NCBI GenBank assembly: GCA_963844325.1
Contig: CAWJNV010000002.1
Span: 3,224,001 to 3,288,000 of the forward strand
Direction: 5' to 3'
Source of the DNA: CADCTQ01 sp963844325
GTDB lineage: Bacteria > Bacteroidota > Bacteroidia > Cytophagales > 172606-1
DNA length: 64,000 nucleotides
Part shown: piece after piece, positions 19,405-27,342 of the stretch
How the letters are laid out: each line of letters opens with the position of its first letter
Position numbering within the stretch: position 1 is the stretch's first letter
Made by a program: the position numbers and the translations under genes
Notes under the pieces: generated by a model
The model's input: only the letters and a program-made list of their open reading frames with translations
Told to the model about the DNA's origin: nothing
Database searches by the model: none

Positions 19405-20424
19405 CTACCAGCCGGCGCCCTTCGTAGCCGTGCGGATGCGGCACAGGTAGCCGTCGGCGGTGATGTAGAGCGTCGCCCCGTCGTCGCCCCAGGCGCAGTT
19501 GGCAGTGGCCTGGCCGGTGTTGATGCGGCCCAGGTGCGTGCCGTCGGGGGCGAACACGTTGATGCCGCCGGGACCGGTGGCAAACAGGTTGCCGTTACGA
19601 TCCACTTTCAGCCCGTCGGGCAGGCCGGGCAGTTCTTTCGTCCAGGGCGTGGCGTCGAAGAATACCTTGCCGGCACCCAGGCTGCCGTCGGGCTTTACCG
19701 GGTATGCCATCCAAATGGCCTTGGCGGGGTCCGACTGGGCCACGTACAGCGTTTTTTCGTCGGGCGAAAACGCCAGGCCGTTGGGTCGGGCCAGTTCTTT
19801 GGTGAGCAGGGTGACTTTGCCCTTCGGGTCCACGCGGAACACGCCAAAGTAATCCAGTTCGCGGGTGGGGTCGTTTTCCTGCTTGGGCAGGCCGTAGGGC
19901 GGGTCGGTAAAGTACACGCTGCCGTCCGACTTCACCACCACGTCGTTGGGACTGTTGAAGCGTTTTCCCTCGAAGTTGTCGGCGATGGTCGTTTTGCCGC
20001 CGTTCCAGGTCATGCGCGACACCCGCCGGTCGCCGTGCTCGCACGACACCAGCAGGCCCTGCCGGTCGAGGGTGAGGCCGTTGCTGCCCGGCTCGCGGCT
20101 GTAGGCCCCCGCGCCGGTGTAGCCCGACGGTTTGAGAAATACGCTCAGGCCCCCGGCTTCCGTCCACTTGTACACCGTGTTGCGCGGCACGTCCGAAAAC
20201 AGCAGGTAGCCTTCCGCCTCGCGGACCCACACGGGGCCCTCCGACCAGTCGTAGCCCGAAGCCAGCACTTCGATTTTAGCGTCCTTGGGAATGAGGGCGT
20301 CCAGGCGCGGGTCCACGCGGACGACCCCGCCGATGGTGGGATACACGGGCGCCTGCTGCGCGGAAGCGGGATGGGTAACAGCCGACATAAGGATCAGGAG
20401 TAAGAGGAAGTAGTAGTTTGACAT
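19405..20424 (-). CDS. SMP-30/gluconolactonase family protein, secreted
   Basis: This 339-residue protein has a signal peptide (MSNYYFLLLLILMSAVTHPA, then SAQQ) and a six-bladed SMP-30 propeller. Metal-binding residues are visible as the Glu in WSEGPVW, the Asn in NSPNDVVVKSDG and the Asp in PDGLKVDRNGN. Family members hydrolyse sugar lactones such as gluconolactone; here the reaction would take place in the periplasm. The start ATG at 20422-20424 is supported by the signal peptide and by a perfect -7 element 13 bases upstream. A longer frame running through the upstream repeat is not credible. It is monocistronic, downstream of the phosphorylase gene and the GACGCGAT repeat block. Confidence 0.93.
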   Translation of the reverse strand: MSNYYFLLLLILMSAVTHPASAQQAPVYPTIGGVVRVDPRLDALIPKDAKIEVLASGYDWSEGPVWVREAEGYLLFSDVPRNTVYKWTEAGGLSVFLKPSGYTGAGAYSREPGSNGLTLDRQGLLVSCEHGDRRVSRMTWNGGKTTIADNFEGKRFNSPNDVVVKSDGSVYFTDPPYGLPKQENDPTRELDYFGVFRVDPKGKVTLLTKELARPNGLAFSPDEKTLYVAQSDPAKAIWMAYPVKPDGSLGAGKVFFDATPWTKELPGLPDGLKVDRNGNLFATGPGGINVFAPDGTHLGRINTGQATANCAWGDDGATLYITADGYLCRIRTATKGAGW

Positions 20425-20436
20425 GCGGGGAAGATA

Positions 20437-20444
20437 CAAAAATA
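20437..20444 (-). promoter_or_regulatory. -7 promoter element of the SMP-30 gene
   Basis: On the minus strand the site is TATTTTTG, a perfect TAnnTTTG match 12 bases from the start codon, so the leader would be very short. The GACGCGAT repeat block starts only eight bases further upstream. Confidence 0.5.
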
Positions 20445-20452
20445 GTCGCATG

Positions 20453-20669
20453 TAGAGACGCGATTCATCGCGTCTCGCGCAGTCGTAACACACGCGATGA
20501 ATGGTATGCAGAGACGCAATGAACCGGGTGTAGAGACGCGATTCATCGCGTCTTGCGTAATCGTAAGAAACGCGATTCATCGCGTCTTGCGTAATCGTAA
20601 GAGACGCGGTGAATGGTATATAGAGACGCGATGAATGGTATATAGAGACGCGATGAATCGCGTCTCTAC
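20453..20669. repeat. Array of GAGACGCGAT palindromic words
   Basis: The block carries several self-complementary units of the form AGACGCGATTCATCGCGTCT (20457, 20534 and others) mixed with half-units such as AGACGCGATGAATGGTATAT (20623, 20645) and linkers TGCGTAATCGTAAGA (repeated at 20555 and 20588). It fills the whole gap between the phosphorylase stop codon and the SMP-30 promoter. A closely similar word is, from memory, common in filamentous cyanobacteria. Confidence 0.9.
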
Positions 20670-20674
20670 TGGAA

Positions 20675-22324
20675 TCAATACATCTTCCCGTAATATTCCG
20701 CGGCCATGCGGTCGGAATCGAAGAAGGGGAGAATATCACGCATGCTGTTTTTGACCACGTGCAGCCAGCGGTCATGCTGGCGGTAGTAGCGGGGCAGGAT
20801 GTCGTTTTCCAGCGTGGTCATCAGGTTGTTGCCGTCAAACTCGTCCTGTTCGTGCAGCGGTGACAAAGCGTCGACCGGGGGCACCACGAAAGAATTTTCG
20901 CCGTGGCGGGCAAACTCGGGAATCCAGCCGTCGGGCACCGACAGGTTGACCGCCCCGTTCATGGCGGCCGTCATGCCGCTGGTTCCGGAGGCTTCCCGGG
21001 TGATGCGCGGGTTGTTGAGCCAGACGTCGGCGCCGCCCTTGAGCAGCCGCGACAGCCGGAGTTCGTGGCCCACCAGTACTGCGCAGTTGGCGTAGCCCTT
21101 GGTGATCTCCACGATCCGGTTGTAGATGGACACCGCCTGGAAGTCCTGCGGGTAGGGCTTGCCGGCCCAGATGATCTGCACGGGCATGTCCTGGCTGGTA
21201 ATGAAGGCGTGGAAGCGCCGGAAGTCGCGCAGCACCAGGTCGGCGCGTTTGTAGTCGGCAAAGCGGCGGGCCCACATGATGGTGAGCACGTTGGGGTCGA
21301 AGATTTCGCCGCACTGGTCAGCCACCTCCTCGAAGAGTTCGCGTTTGCGTTGCCGTTTCCGTTCGCGCAGCGCCTCGTCGTTGCCGGTTTCAAGCGCTTC
21401 GTACATGATTTTGTCGGCCCAGTAGCGGCGGTTCTGGGCGTTGGTCACGTGCAGGATCGGGCACACGTCGGTGTGTTTGCTCCACATCTGGCGGGCCACC
21501 TCGCCGTGCATCTTCGACACCCCGTTGGCGAGCCGGGCAAAACGCAGGGCCCCCAGGGTGTGGTCGAAAATTTCGCCCAGCGTACCCGTCTGCTTGCGCA
21601 CCTCGTCGAGGGAGAGCTTGCCGAAGAAGTCCATCTTGGCCAGCAGGCCCAGGTGGGTGCGGTCGTTGCCGGCCTCTACCGGGGTGTGGGTGGTAAACAC
21701 CATGCGTTGCCGCACCTCGCGTTTTTTGCCGTACTTTTCGAGGAGGTAAAACGCCAGCGGCAGCGCGTGGGCTTCGTTGAGGTGGTAGGTTTCGGGCTGG
21801 AACCCGATCAGGTCGAGCAGCTTGCCGCCGCCCACGCCCAGCAGCACGCAGGCCGCAATTTTGGCTTCGGTGTTGGAGTCGTAGAGCCGGTGGCAGATGG
21901 TGCGGGCCAGGTAGTCGTTTTCGGGCAGGTCGGTAGACAGGAAGAACAGCGGGGCCGAGCCGAACACGGCCGGCGGCAGGTACCAGGCGGCCACCTTCAC
22001 CGGGTGCCCGTTCACCTGGATGTCGAACCGCAGGCCCGTGTCCACCAGGAAGCTGTAGATTTTTTCCTGGAAGAGCACGTCCATCGTCTGGTCGCCCCGG
22101 CGCACCTGGTCGTAGTAGCCGTATTTCCACAGGATGCCGATGCCTACCAGGTTTTGTCTGAGGTCGTAGGCACTGCGCATGTGCGAACCGGCCAGGAAAC
22201 CGAGGCCGCCCGAATAGACCTTGAAGGGTTGGTGAATGGCGAATTCCATCGAGAAATAGGCGACGGGCTTGGCGTACTCGGGGTTGGCGGGGTAAGGCAG
22301 CGTGAAGGGATTGAACGTGTGCAT
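20675..22324 (-). CDS. glgP: Alpha-glucan phosphorylase family protein with cofactor lysine replaced
   Basis: This 549-residue protein belongs to the short alpha-glucan phosphorylase family (GT35). It has the N-terminal AYFSMEFAIHQPFKVYSGGL, NEAHALPLAFYLLE, VFTTHTPVEAGNDRT and RFADYKRADL blocks. These enzymes release glucose-1-phosphate using pyridoxal phosphate bound to a lysine in GTGNMK/GTSGMK. Here the motif reads EASGTSGMTAAMNG, with threonine T452 (codon 20969-20971) where the lysine should be. The protein may therefore be inactive, or be a retaining glycosyltransferase-like variant. The ATG at 22322-22324 is chosen because family members start next to this point. It lies 175 bases downstream of efp, behind a terminator. 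Confidence 0.88.
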   Translation of the reverse strand: MHTFNPFTLPYPANPEYAKPVAYFSMEFAIHQPFKVYSGGLGFLAGSHMRSAYDLRQNLVGIGILWKYGYYDQVRRGDQTMDVLFQEKIYSFLVDTGLRFDIQVNGHPVKVAAWYLPPAVFGSAPLFFLSTDLPENDYLARTICHRLYDSNTEAKIAACVLLGVGGGKLLDLIGFQPETYHLNEAHALPLAFYLLEKYGKKREVRQRMVFTTHTPVEAGNDRTHLGLLAKMDFFGKLSLDEVRKQTGTLGEIFDHTLGALRFARLANGVSKMHGEVARQMWSKHTDVCPILHVTNAQNRRYWADKIMYEALETGNDEALRERKRQRKRELFEEVADQCGEIFDPNVLTIMWARRFADYKRADLVLRDFRRFHAFITSQDMPVQIIWAGKPYPQDFQAVSIYNRIVEITKGYANCAVLVGHELRLSRLLKGGADVWLNNPRITREASGTSGMTAAMNGAVNLSVPDGWIPEFARHGENSFVVPPVDALSPLHEQDEFDGNNLMTTLENDILPRYYRQHDRWLHVVKNSMRDILPFFDSDRMAAEYYGKMY

Positions 22325-22415
22325 GAGGGGGTTACAAATGATTCGGCGGGTAAGATAATCCAAATTCTCCGGAGCACGCAAAAAAATGGTTATCAACTAT
22401 AGTTTTCCCCAAAAA

Positions 22416-22501
22416 GAAAGGCCGCAGAAATCCCTTTCCGCGGCCTTCAATGACGAACGACGAATGACCAATGACGGCTTGGTCATTGGTCATTCGTCAT
22501 T
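22416..22501. terminator. Double hairpin after efp, one arm of word type
   Basis: Two hairpins are stacked. The first pairs AAGGCCGC (22418-22425) with GCGGCCTT (22440-22447). The second is a word palindrome: GACGAATGACCAATGAC (22458-22474) against GTCATTGGTCATTCGTC (22482-22498). The second touches the efp stop codon, so the pair probably ends efp transcription and insulates the phosphorylase gene. Confidence 0.75.
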
Positions 22502-23063
22502 ATTTCACCCTTTCCATGTATTCGCTGGTGCGGGTATCGACGCGGATTTTTTCGCCCATGTTCACGAAGAGGGGCACTTTGATGACGGCGCCGGTTTCGA
22601 GGGTGGCGGGTTTGAGGGTTTTGGTGGCCGTATCGCCCTGGAGGCCGGGTTCGGTGTATGTGACTTCCAGTTCCACGAAGCTGGGGATTTCGGCCATGAT
22701 GGGGTTGGATTTATCATCAAAACTTACCGTTACGGTCATGCCTTCCTTGAGGAAGTTGACCCCTTCGCCGAACACCACGCCGTCCACGTACACCTGGTCG
22801 TAGGTTTCGTTGTCCATCAGCACGTAGCTTTCGCCTTCTTTGTAGAGAAACTGGTATTCCTTGGTTTCCACGCGCACGAATTCAAGCGCCTCACCGGCCC
22901 GGAAGCGGTTTTCGGCCAGTTTGCCCGTGCGGACATTGCGCATTTTCACCTGGTAAAAGGCCCGCAGGTTGCCCGGCGTCCGGTGTTCGTATTCGAGTAC
23001 CTGCACCAGTTCGCCGTTGAAACGTATAAAGGCGCCCCTTGATAAATCGGATGTCGTTGCCAT
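22500..23063 (-). CDS. efp: Elongation factor P
   Basis: EF-P binds the ribosome near the P and E sites and relieves stalling at polyproline stretches. The 187-residue length, the three-domain layout and the conserved block GDTATKTLKPATLETGAVIK with C-terminal KIRVDTRTSEYMERVK identify it. The tip loop, which in E. coli is KPGKG with modified Lys34, reads RTPGNLRAF here: the tip position is asparagine (N32), with an arginine two residues later. No lysine is available for beta-lysylation, nor arginine at the exact rhamnosylation position. The start ATG is at 23061-23063, preceded by a perfect -7 element. The gene is monocistronic and followed by a double hairpin. Confidence 0.97.
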   Translation of the reverse strand: MATTSDLSRGAFIRFNGELVQVLEYEHRTPGNLRAFYQVKMRNVRTGKLAENRFRAGEALEFVRVETKEYQFLYKEGESYVLMDNETYDQVYVDGVVFGEGVNFLKEGMTVTVSFDDKSNPIMAEIPSFVELEVTYTEPGLQGDTATKTLKPATLETGAVIKVPLFVNMGEKIRVDTRTSEYMERVK

Positions 23064-23094
23064 ATCTGAAGTAAGCTCTAGGATTTAAGGACTG

Positions 23095-23102
23095 CAAAGG
23101 TA
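23095..23102 (-). promoter_or_regulatory. -7 promoter element of efp
   Basis: On the minus strand the site reads TACCTTTG, a perfect TAnnTTTG match, 31 bases upstream of the efp start codon. No clear TTTG lies at the -33 position. Confidence 0.5.
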
Positions 23103-23127
23103 AATAAATCTTCGGTGCGGGGTGATG

Positions 23128-23227
23128 GTACACTGATCGGTTAGGATGATTATGATTGGGACTGATTTAAAAAGAGATTGGGGAAAAGATCATAATAAAT
23201 CATAATCATCATAACGGATCAGTGTAC
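23128..23227. repeat. 30-bp inverted repeat with GATTATGATT words
   Basis: The arm GTACACTGATCGGTTAGGAT... (23128-23157) pairs with 23198-23227 at 28 of 30 positions, around a 40-base spacer. The inner part of each arm is the tandem word GATTATGATT. The right arm ends on the first base of the rhamnosidase stop codon, so the element spans the whole space downstream of that gene. Confidence 0.88.
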
Positions 23228-25998
23228 TATTTCACCGACAATTCCTTTTTCGGCTGCCAGGGGTACTCAAACTGGTAGGTACCCGAGCCGACCGACACTT
23301 TCAGGTGGTCGCCCTCTTTGGCGACGCCCTTCAGCGTCTTCACCTTGCTCAGTTCGGTGCCGCCTTCGGTCACCGCTACGGCCGCGGCCCCGGGCAGGAT
23401 CACGTCGGCAGTGGTGTTAGCGGGAACTGTTACGCTCAGGCGGAGGCGGCCGTTCCCGGTCTGCCAGTCCGACTTCACGAGGCCGTAGAGGGTTTCGAGG
23501 CTGGCCCCCGCCTGGGTGAGTCCGCCGCCCGGCAGCGGGGCAATGCGAATTTGCTTGTAGCCGGGGGCCGCCGCGTAGGTGTCGATGCCCGCAATGTTGC
23601 GGTACATCCAGTCGCCGATGGCCCCGTAGGCGTAGTGGTTGAAGGAGTTCATGCTGGGCGTCTGGAAGGTGCCGTCCGGCTTGAGGCCGTCCCAGCGTTC
23701 CCAGATGGTGGTGGCGCCCATCTTCACCGGGTACAGCCACGAAGGGTAAGTTTCCTGCATGAGCAGCGCGTACGCCACGTCGGGGTAGCCGAAGCGGGTG
23801 AGCACGTGGCACAGGTAGGGCGTGCCCAGGAAGCCGGTGGTCAGGTGGTTGTCGTAACTCCTGATGTTCTCGACCAGCCGCACGGCGGCCTGCGGACGTA
23901 ACCCTTCGGGCAGCAGGTCGAAGTGGAGGGCCAGCACGTAGGCCGTCTGCGAACTTGATACCAGCCGGCCGCTGGGCGTGAGGTATTCCTTCCCGAAAGC
24001 TCCCTTGACCTTGTCGAGCAGGGCGGCGTACTTCTGGGCGTCGTCAGTTTTGCCCAGTACCGTGGCCGTCTTGATCATCAGGTCCACCGAATGGGCGAAA
24101 AACGCCTGGGAGATCAGGTACTTGTCGGTGAGGGCGGCGCGGCCGTCGTTGTCGTCGTCGGGACGGTAAAAGAGCCAGTCGCCGAAGTGAAAGCCCTTGT
24201 TCCAGAGGTAGTCCTTGCTTTGGCTTTCGATGTAGCCCACCCAGGCTTTCATGCTCGGGTACTGCGTTTCGAGCAGGCGTTTGTCGCCGTAGGCCAGGTA
24301 GAGTTGCCAGGGAATGATGGTGGCCGCGTCGGCCCAGCCCGCCGAACCGGTGGCGCCGGCACCCAGCACGTTGGGCACCACGAAGGGCACGCTGCCGTTT
24401 TCGAGTTGGTCGGCGGCCACGTCGCGGAGCCACTTGGTGAAAAAGCCGCCCACCTGCATGTTATGGGCCGCCGTACGGGCGAATACCTGGGCATCGCCGG
24501 TCCAGCCGAGGCGTTCGTCGCGTTGGGGGCAGTCGGTGGGCACGTCCACGAAGTTGCCCTTCTGGCCCCACTGAATGTTGTGCTGGAGTTGGTTGAGCAG
24601 GGGGTGCGAGGAGGCAAAGGTGCCGGTGGGCTCCATGTCGGAGTACACGGCCACGGCGGTGAGGTGTTCGGGCCGCAGCTCGCCGGGGTAGCCGCTCACC
24701 CGCACGTAGCGAAAGCCCTGGAAAGTAAAGTGCGGTTCGTAGGTCTCCTCGGCGCCGCCCCTGAGGAGGTAGCCGATTTCCTGCCGGGCGGCCCGCAGGT
24801 TTTCGGTGTAGAAGTTGCCTTCCTTGTCGAGCACTTCGGCGTGGTGGAGGGTCACCTTGTCGCCGGCCTCTCCCCGGACGCGCAGCTGCACCCAGCCCAC
24901 CAGGTTCTGGCCGAAGTCCACCACAGTTTCGCCCTTGGGCGTTTTGAGGACCTTGAGGGCCTTGAAAACCTCCTTTTTGCGGACGGGCGGGCCGTACTGG
25001 GCCACCAGGATTTGCTTGTCGAGGTCGGCAGTGCGGACGGCGGCCCAGCCCTTGGCATCGAAGCCGGCGGTGGTCCAGCCGTCTTTCTCCAGCCGGGCGT
25101 CGTAGGTTTCGCCGTTGTAGATTTCCGAGTAGCGGACGGGCCCGTCGTTGGTGTTTTTCCAGGTGCCGTCGGTGCCGACCGTTTCGCGGGTGCCGTCGGC
25201 GTAGGTGACTTCGAGTTGCAGGAGCAGGGCCAGTTCCTTGCCGTAGAGGTTACGGTTCTTTTCCCAGGCGAGGCTGCCGCGGAACCAGCCGCTGCCGAGC
25301 ATGGCGCCAATGGCATTGTCGCCTTGCCGGAGCAGGCTGGTCACGTCGTAGGTCTGGTACTGGAGGCGTTTGTTGTAGCTCGTCCAGCCGGGCGTGAGTT
25401 GCCAGTCGCCGACGCGCTTGCCGTTGAGGAAGAGTTCGTAGAGGCCGTGGGCGGTGGCGTAGGCCCGCGCCGACTGCACGGGTTTGCCCAGGGTGAAGCT
25501 TTTGCGGAAGAGTTGGGCGGGCTGGTTGATGGTGTCTTCCGCGGTGCCGGGCCGGATCCACGCGGCGGTCCAGTCACCCGGTTGGAGCAGGCCCATTTCC
25601 CAATAGTGGACTTCGCTCCAGGGGGAGGCTTTGCCGTTGCCGTCCCACACGCGTACCTGCCAGTGGTACCGCTGGCGCGATTCGGGGGCGGGGCCGCCGT
25701 AGGGCACGTGCACCGACTGGTCGGAGGCGACCTTGCCGGTCTGCCAGGTTAGGCGCTGGCCCTTGGTCAGTGCCCCGGCGTCGGTGGCGACGCGGATTTC
25801 GTAGGCGGACTGGGTGACGTTGCGGCCCCCGGAAGCGAGGCGCCAGCTCAGGCGGGGCTGGGTGACGTCGGTGCCCAGCGGGTTTTGCCCGTACTCGCAG
25901 CGGAGGCCTTCGACTTTGAGGCCCTGGGCCACGGCCGCCAGCGGGGCCAGGGCCAGCAGCAGCAGGGCCAGCAGGGGAGAGGTAAAGATGGTAGGCAT
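23227..25998 (-). CDS. Alpha-L-rhamnosidase, GH78
   Basis: This 923-residue secreted glycoside hydrolase releases rhamnose from plant or bacterial glycans. A signal peptide (MPTIFTSPLLALLLLALAPL, then AAVAQ) is followed by an N-terminal beta domain (RCEYGQNPLGTDVTQPRLSW), the Bac_rhamnosid_N jelly roll (SARAYATAHGLYELFLNGKR), and the (alpha/alpha)6 barrel with the diagnostic DCPQRDERLGWTGDAQ motif near residues 495-510 that includes catalytic acidic residues. A C-terminal beta domain closes the protein. The ATG at 25996-25998 is set by the signal peptide; a frame 47 codons longer runs through a tandem word and is rejected. It lies between an inverted repeat and an AAATGG word run. Confidence 0.95.
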   Translation of the reverse strand: MPTIFTSPLLALLLLALAPLAAVAQGLKVEGLRCEYGQNPLGTDVTQPRLSWRLASGGRNVTQSAYEIRVATDAGALTKGQRLTWQTGKVASDQSVHVPYGGPAPESRQRYHWQVRVWDGNGKASPWSEVHYWEMGLLQPGDWTAAWIRPGTAEDTINQPAQLFRKSFTLGKPVQSARAYATAHGLYELFLNGKRVGDWQLTPGWTSYNKRLQYQTYDVTSLLRQGDNAIGAMLGSGWFRGSLAWEKNRNLYGKELALLLQLEVTYADGTRETVGTDGTWKNTNDGPVRYSEIYNGETYDARLEKDGWTTAGFDAKGWAAVRTADLDKQILVAQYGPPVRKKEVFKALKVLKTPKGETVVDFGQNLVGWVQLRVRGEAGDKVTLHHAEVLDKEGNFYTENLRAARQEIGYLLRGGAEETYEPHFTFQGFRYVRVSGYPGELRPEHLTAVAVYSDMEPTGTFASSHPLLNQLQHNIQWGQKGNFVDVPTDCPQRDERLGWTGDAQVFARTAAHNMQVGGFFTKWLRDVAADQLENGSVPFVVPNVLGAGATGSAGWADAATIIPWQLYLAYGDKRLLETQYPSMKAWVGYIESQSKDYLWNKGFHFGDWLFYRPDDDNDGRAALTDKYLISQAFFAHSVDLMIKTATVLGKTDDAQKYAALLDKVKGAFGKEYLTPSGRLVSSSQTAYVLALHFDLLPEGLRPQAAVRLVENIRSYDNHLTTGFLGTPYLCHVLTRFGYPDVAYALLMQETYPSWLYPVKMGATTIWERWDGLKPDGTFQTPSMNSFNHYAYGAIGDWMYRNIAGIDTYAAAPGYKQIRIAPLPGGGLTQAGASLETLYGLVKSDWQTGNGRLRLSVTVPANTTADVILPGAAAVAVTEGGTELSKVKTLKGVAKEGDHLKVSVGSGTYQFEYPWQPKKELSVK

Positions 25999-26003
25999 GT
26001 TGT

Positions 26004-26037
26004 AAATGGAAAATGGAAAGTTGAAAATAGAAAATAG
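26004..26037. repeat. Single-arm AAATGGAAAATGG word run
   Basis: AAATGGAAAATGGAAAGTTG followed by AAAATAGAAAATAGG sits directly upstream of the GH78 start codon. It is the same kind of degenerate tandem word as elsewhere in the window, but no inverted partner arm is present. Confidence 0.65.
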
Positions 26038-26119
26038 GTGCGGTGCTCTTTTGCCGGGGCGACCCGGGTCCAACTCAACGGGGCGGTTTGCGTATATGGA
26101 CAAAAACATTTGCACCATT

Positions 26120-26332
26120 ATGGCAACCAAAGCATCCAAACGCGACCCCGATACCTACGAATCCCACGACCCGAACCGGCCGACTTCCTACGACACCACG
26201 CAGCCCGAAACCGACACGCCGCAGGAGATCCGGGAGGGCAGCGAATCCCCCGCCATGCAAGTCCGCGAGGAAGAAGCCCGCACCGGCGAAGACCCGGCCC
26301 CCGGCACGGAAGGCACGGCTACGAGTTCGTAA
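26120..26332 (+). CDS. Small acidic hypothetical protein
   Basis: This 70-residue frame begins MATKASKRDPDTYESHDPNR and ends TEGTATSS. It is rich in Asp, Glu, Pro, Thr and Ser, has no predicted membrane segment, and is probably disordered. Codon third positions are strongly G/C, as in the host core genes, which supports real coding. An alternative in-frame start at 26096 would add eight residues. It is divergent from GH78 and convergent with the HNH nuclease gene. No family recognised; moderate to low confidence that it is expressed. Confidence 0.5.
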   Translation: MATKASKRDPDTYESHDPNRPTSYDTTQPETDTPQEIREGSESPAMQVREEEARTGEDPAPGTEGTATSS

Positions 26333-26385
26333 GGGAGAGGGTAATATTTATTTCATGCTGTACTTAACAAGTTAAAAATGTCCTG

Positions 26386-27324
26386 TTAAGGGATGATTGC
26401 ATCACTATTGCTAGGCGGGGAAGTGCTACTCATTGGAATATCTTGAAAAAAACTTCCAAAATTTCTCACCAATATTTCTAAAGAATCAGCATGTAGCTCT
26501 TTCTTTGCTGCTTGTAATCCGGCTCTCCCCGCAGCGCTATAAGGAAGGGAACCTTTAATGTACCCTTGTATAGTGTTTCTAGGATGGTCTTCTGATTTAT
26601 TATTCTTGTGTATATGGGCAGTCAAGAATTTAAGTGGTGCCTCATTACCTTTTATATATGCCTCATTTCTGTCCCTGATCAGAGGCTCACGTATATTGAG
26701 GCCAAGTAGATCTATTGTAATCTTTGCTTCTTCAGTAAGGGGTTTTATAATACCTGTAAAGTCCCCCGAATTGTCAATTCCAAGCAGTAGGTGCTTTTCG
26801 ATATCAGTGTATTCATCAACTGGATTGAGAAGTAAAGGTTTTTCTCTGCTCTCTTCTCCTGGCTTACAGGCACGAATATCTCTTACAGGAAACTCATTGC
26901 CTTTTCCTATTTTAAGACCGTTGAAGAAAGTAGGAGTATTGCAATTTCTGCACGAAGGTAATAAATTTTTGCAGTCGTAAGCAAGCCAATAATAACCAGG
27001 GTGCACAACCTCTAGACTGTCTTGGGTTTTGATTTTTAATAGGTTATAAGAAACTGTTACGGCATTTTTTGGTCGGTAGTGGTCAAGATCACCAGGTTGG
27101 CCTACAACAATATTTGTTTCGCAGTAGGCGCATTTTCCATAAAAAGGAGCGCTAAGATTATTGTCAATATAGTATGTTTTTCGATCTTTGTACAGGTTGT
27201 TTTTTACTTTTATTATTTCGTTGCAGGCATACGAGTGATTTAATTTATTTTGCTCATATTGACAGTTTTCTCTCCAAGCCTTCCAATCCTCACTGTCGGG
27301 TTCTTGAAATAGGATATTAATCAT
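26386..27324 (-). CDS. HNH endonuclease, PtuB-like partner of the ROCO-TIR-ATPase
   Basis: This 312-residue protein has an HNH nuclease core: CAYCETN (first zinc or structural cysteine pair), DLDHYRPK (catalytic His region), then WLAYDCKNLLPSCRNCN (second cysteine pair and the Asn). This layout is typical of the HNH partners of Septu (PtuB) and of retron-linked PtuA/PtuB modules. The C-terminal half is helical, with a poorly conserved Ser/Pro-rich tail. It starts 18 bases after the stop codon of the giant ATPase gene on the same strand, so the two form an operon. AT-rich composition and codon use set both apart from the surrounding genes. Nuclease activity on phage or self DNA/RNA is inferred. 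Confidence 0.85.
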   Translation of the reverse strand: MINILFQEPDSEDWKAWRENCQYEQNKLNHSYACNEIIKVKNNLYKDRKTYYIDNNLSAPFYGKCAYCETNIVVGQPGDLDHYRPKNAVTVSYNLLKIKTQDSLEVVHPGYYWLAYDCKNLLPSCRNCNTPTFFNGLKIGKGNEFPVRDIRACKPGEESREKPLLLNPVDEYTDIEKHLLLGIDNSGDFTGIIKPLTEEAKITIDLLGLNIREPLIRDRNEAYIKGNEAPLKFLTAHIHKNNKSEDHPRNTIQGYIKGSLPYSAAGRAGLQAAKKELHADSLEILVRNFGSFFQDIPMSSTSPPSNSDAIIP

Positions 27325-27342
27325 GTTCTCTAATTAATAAAA

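Noticed and set aside
20453..20669. GACGCGAT units as a tRNA cluster or CRISPR
   Set aside because: No cloverleaf or conserved T-arm is present, and there are no unique spacers of equal length.
24091..25752. Long open frame on the plus strand opposite the rhamnosidase gene
   Set aside because: It is a GC-rich antisense frame with Val/Gly/His-rich composition and no domain; the opposite strand encodes a clear GH78 enzyme.
26386..27324. HNH gene as a homing endonuclease or IS element
   Set aside because: It forms an operon with the ATPase gene, has no terminal repeats or target duplication, and matches the PtuB layout.
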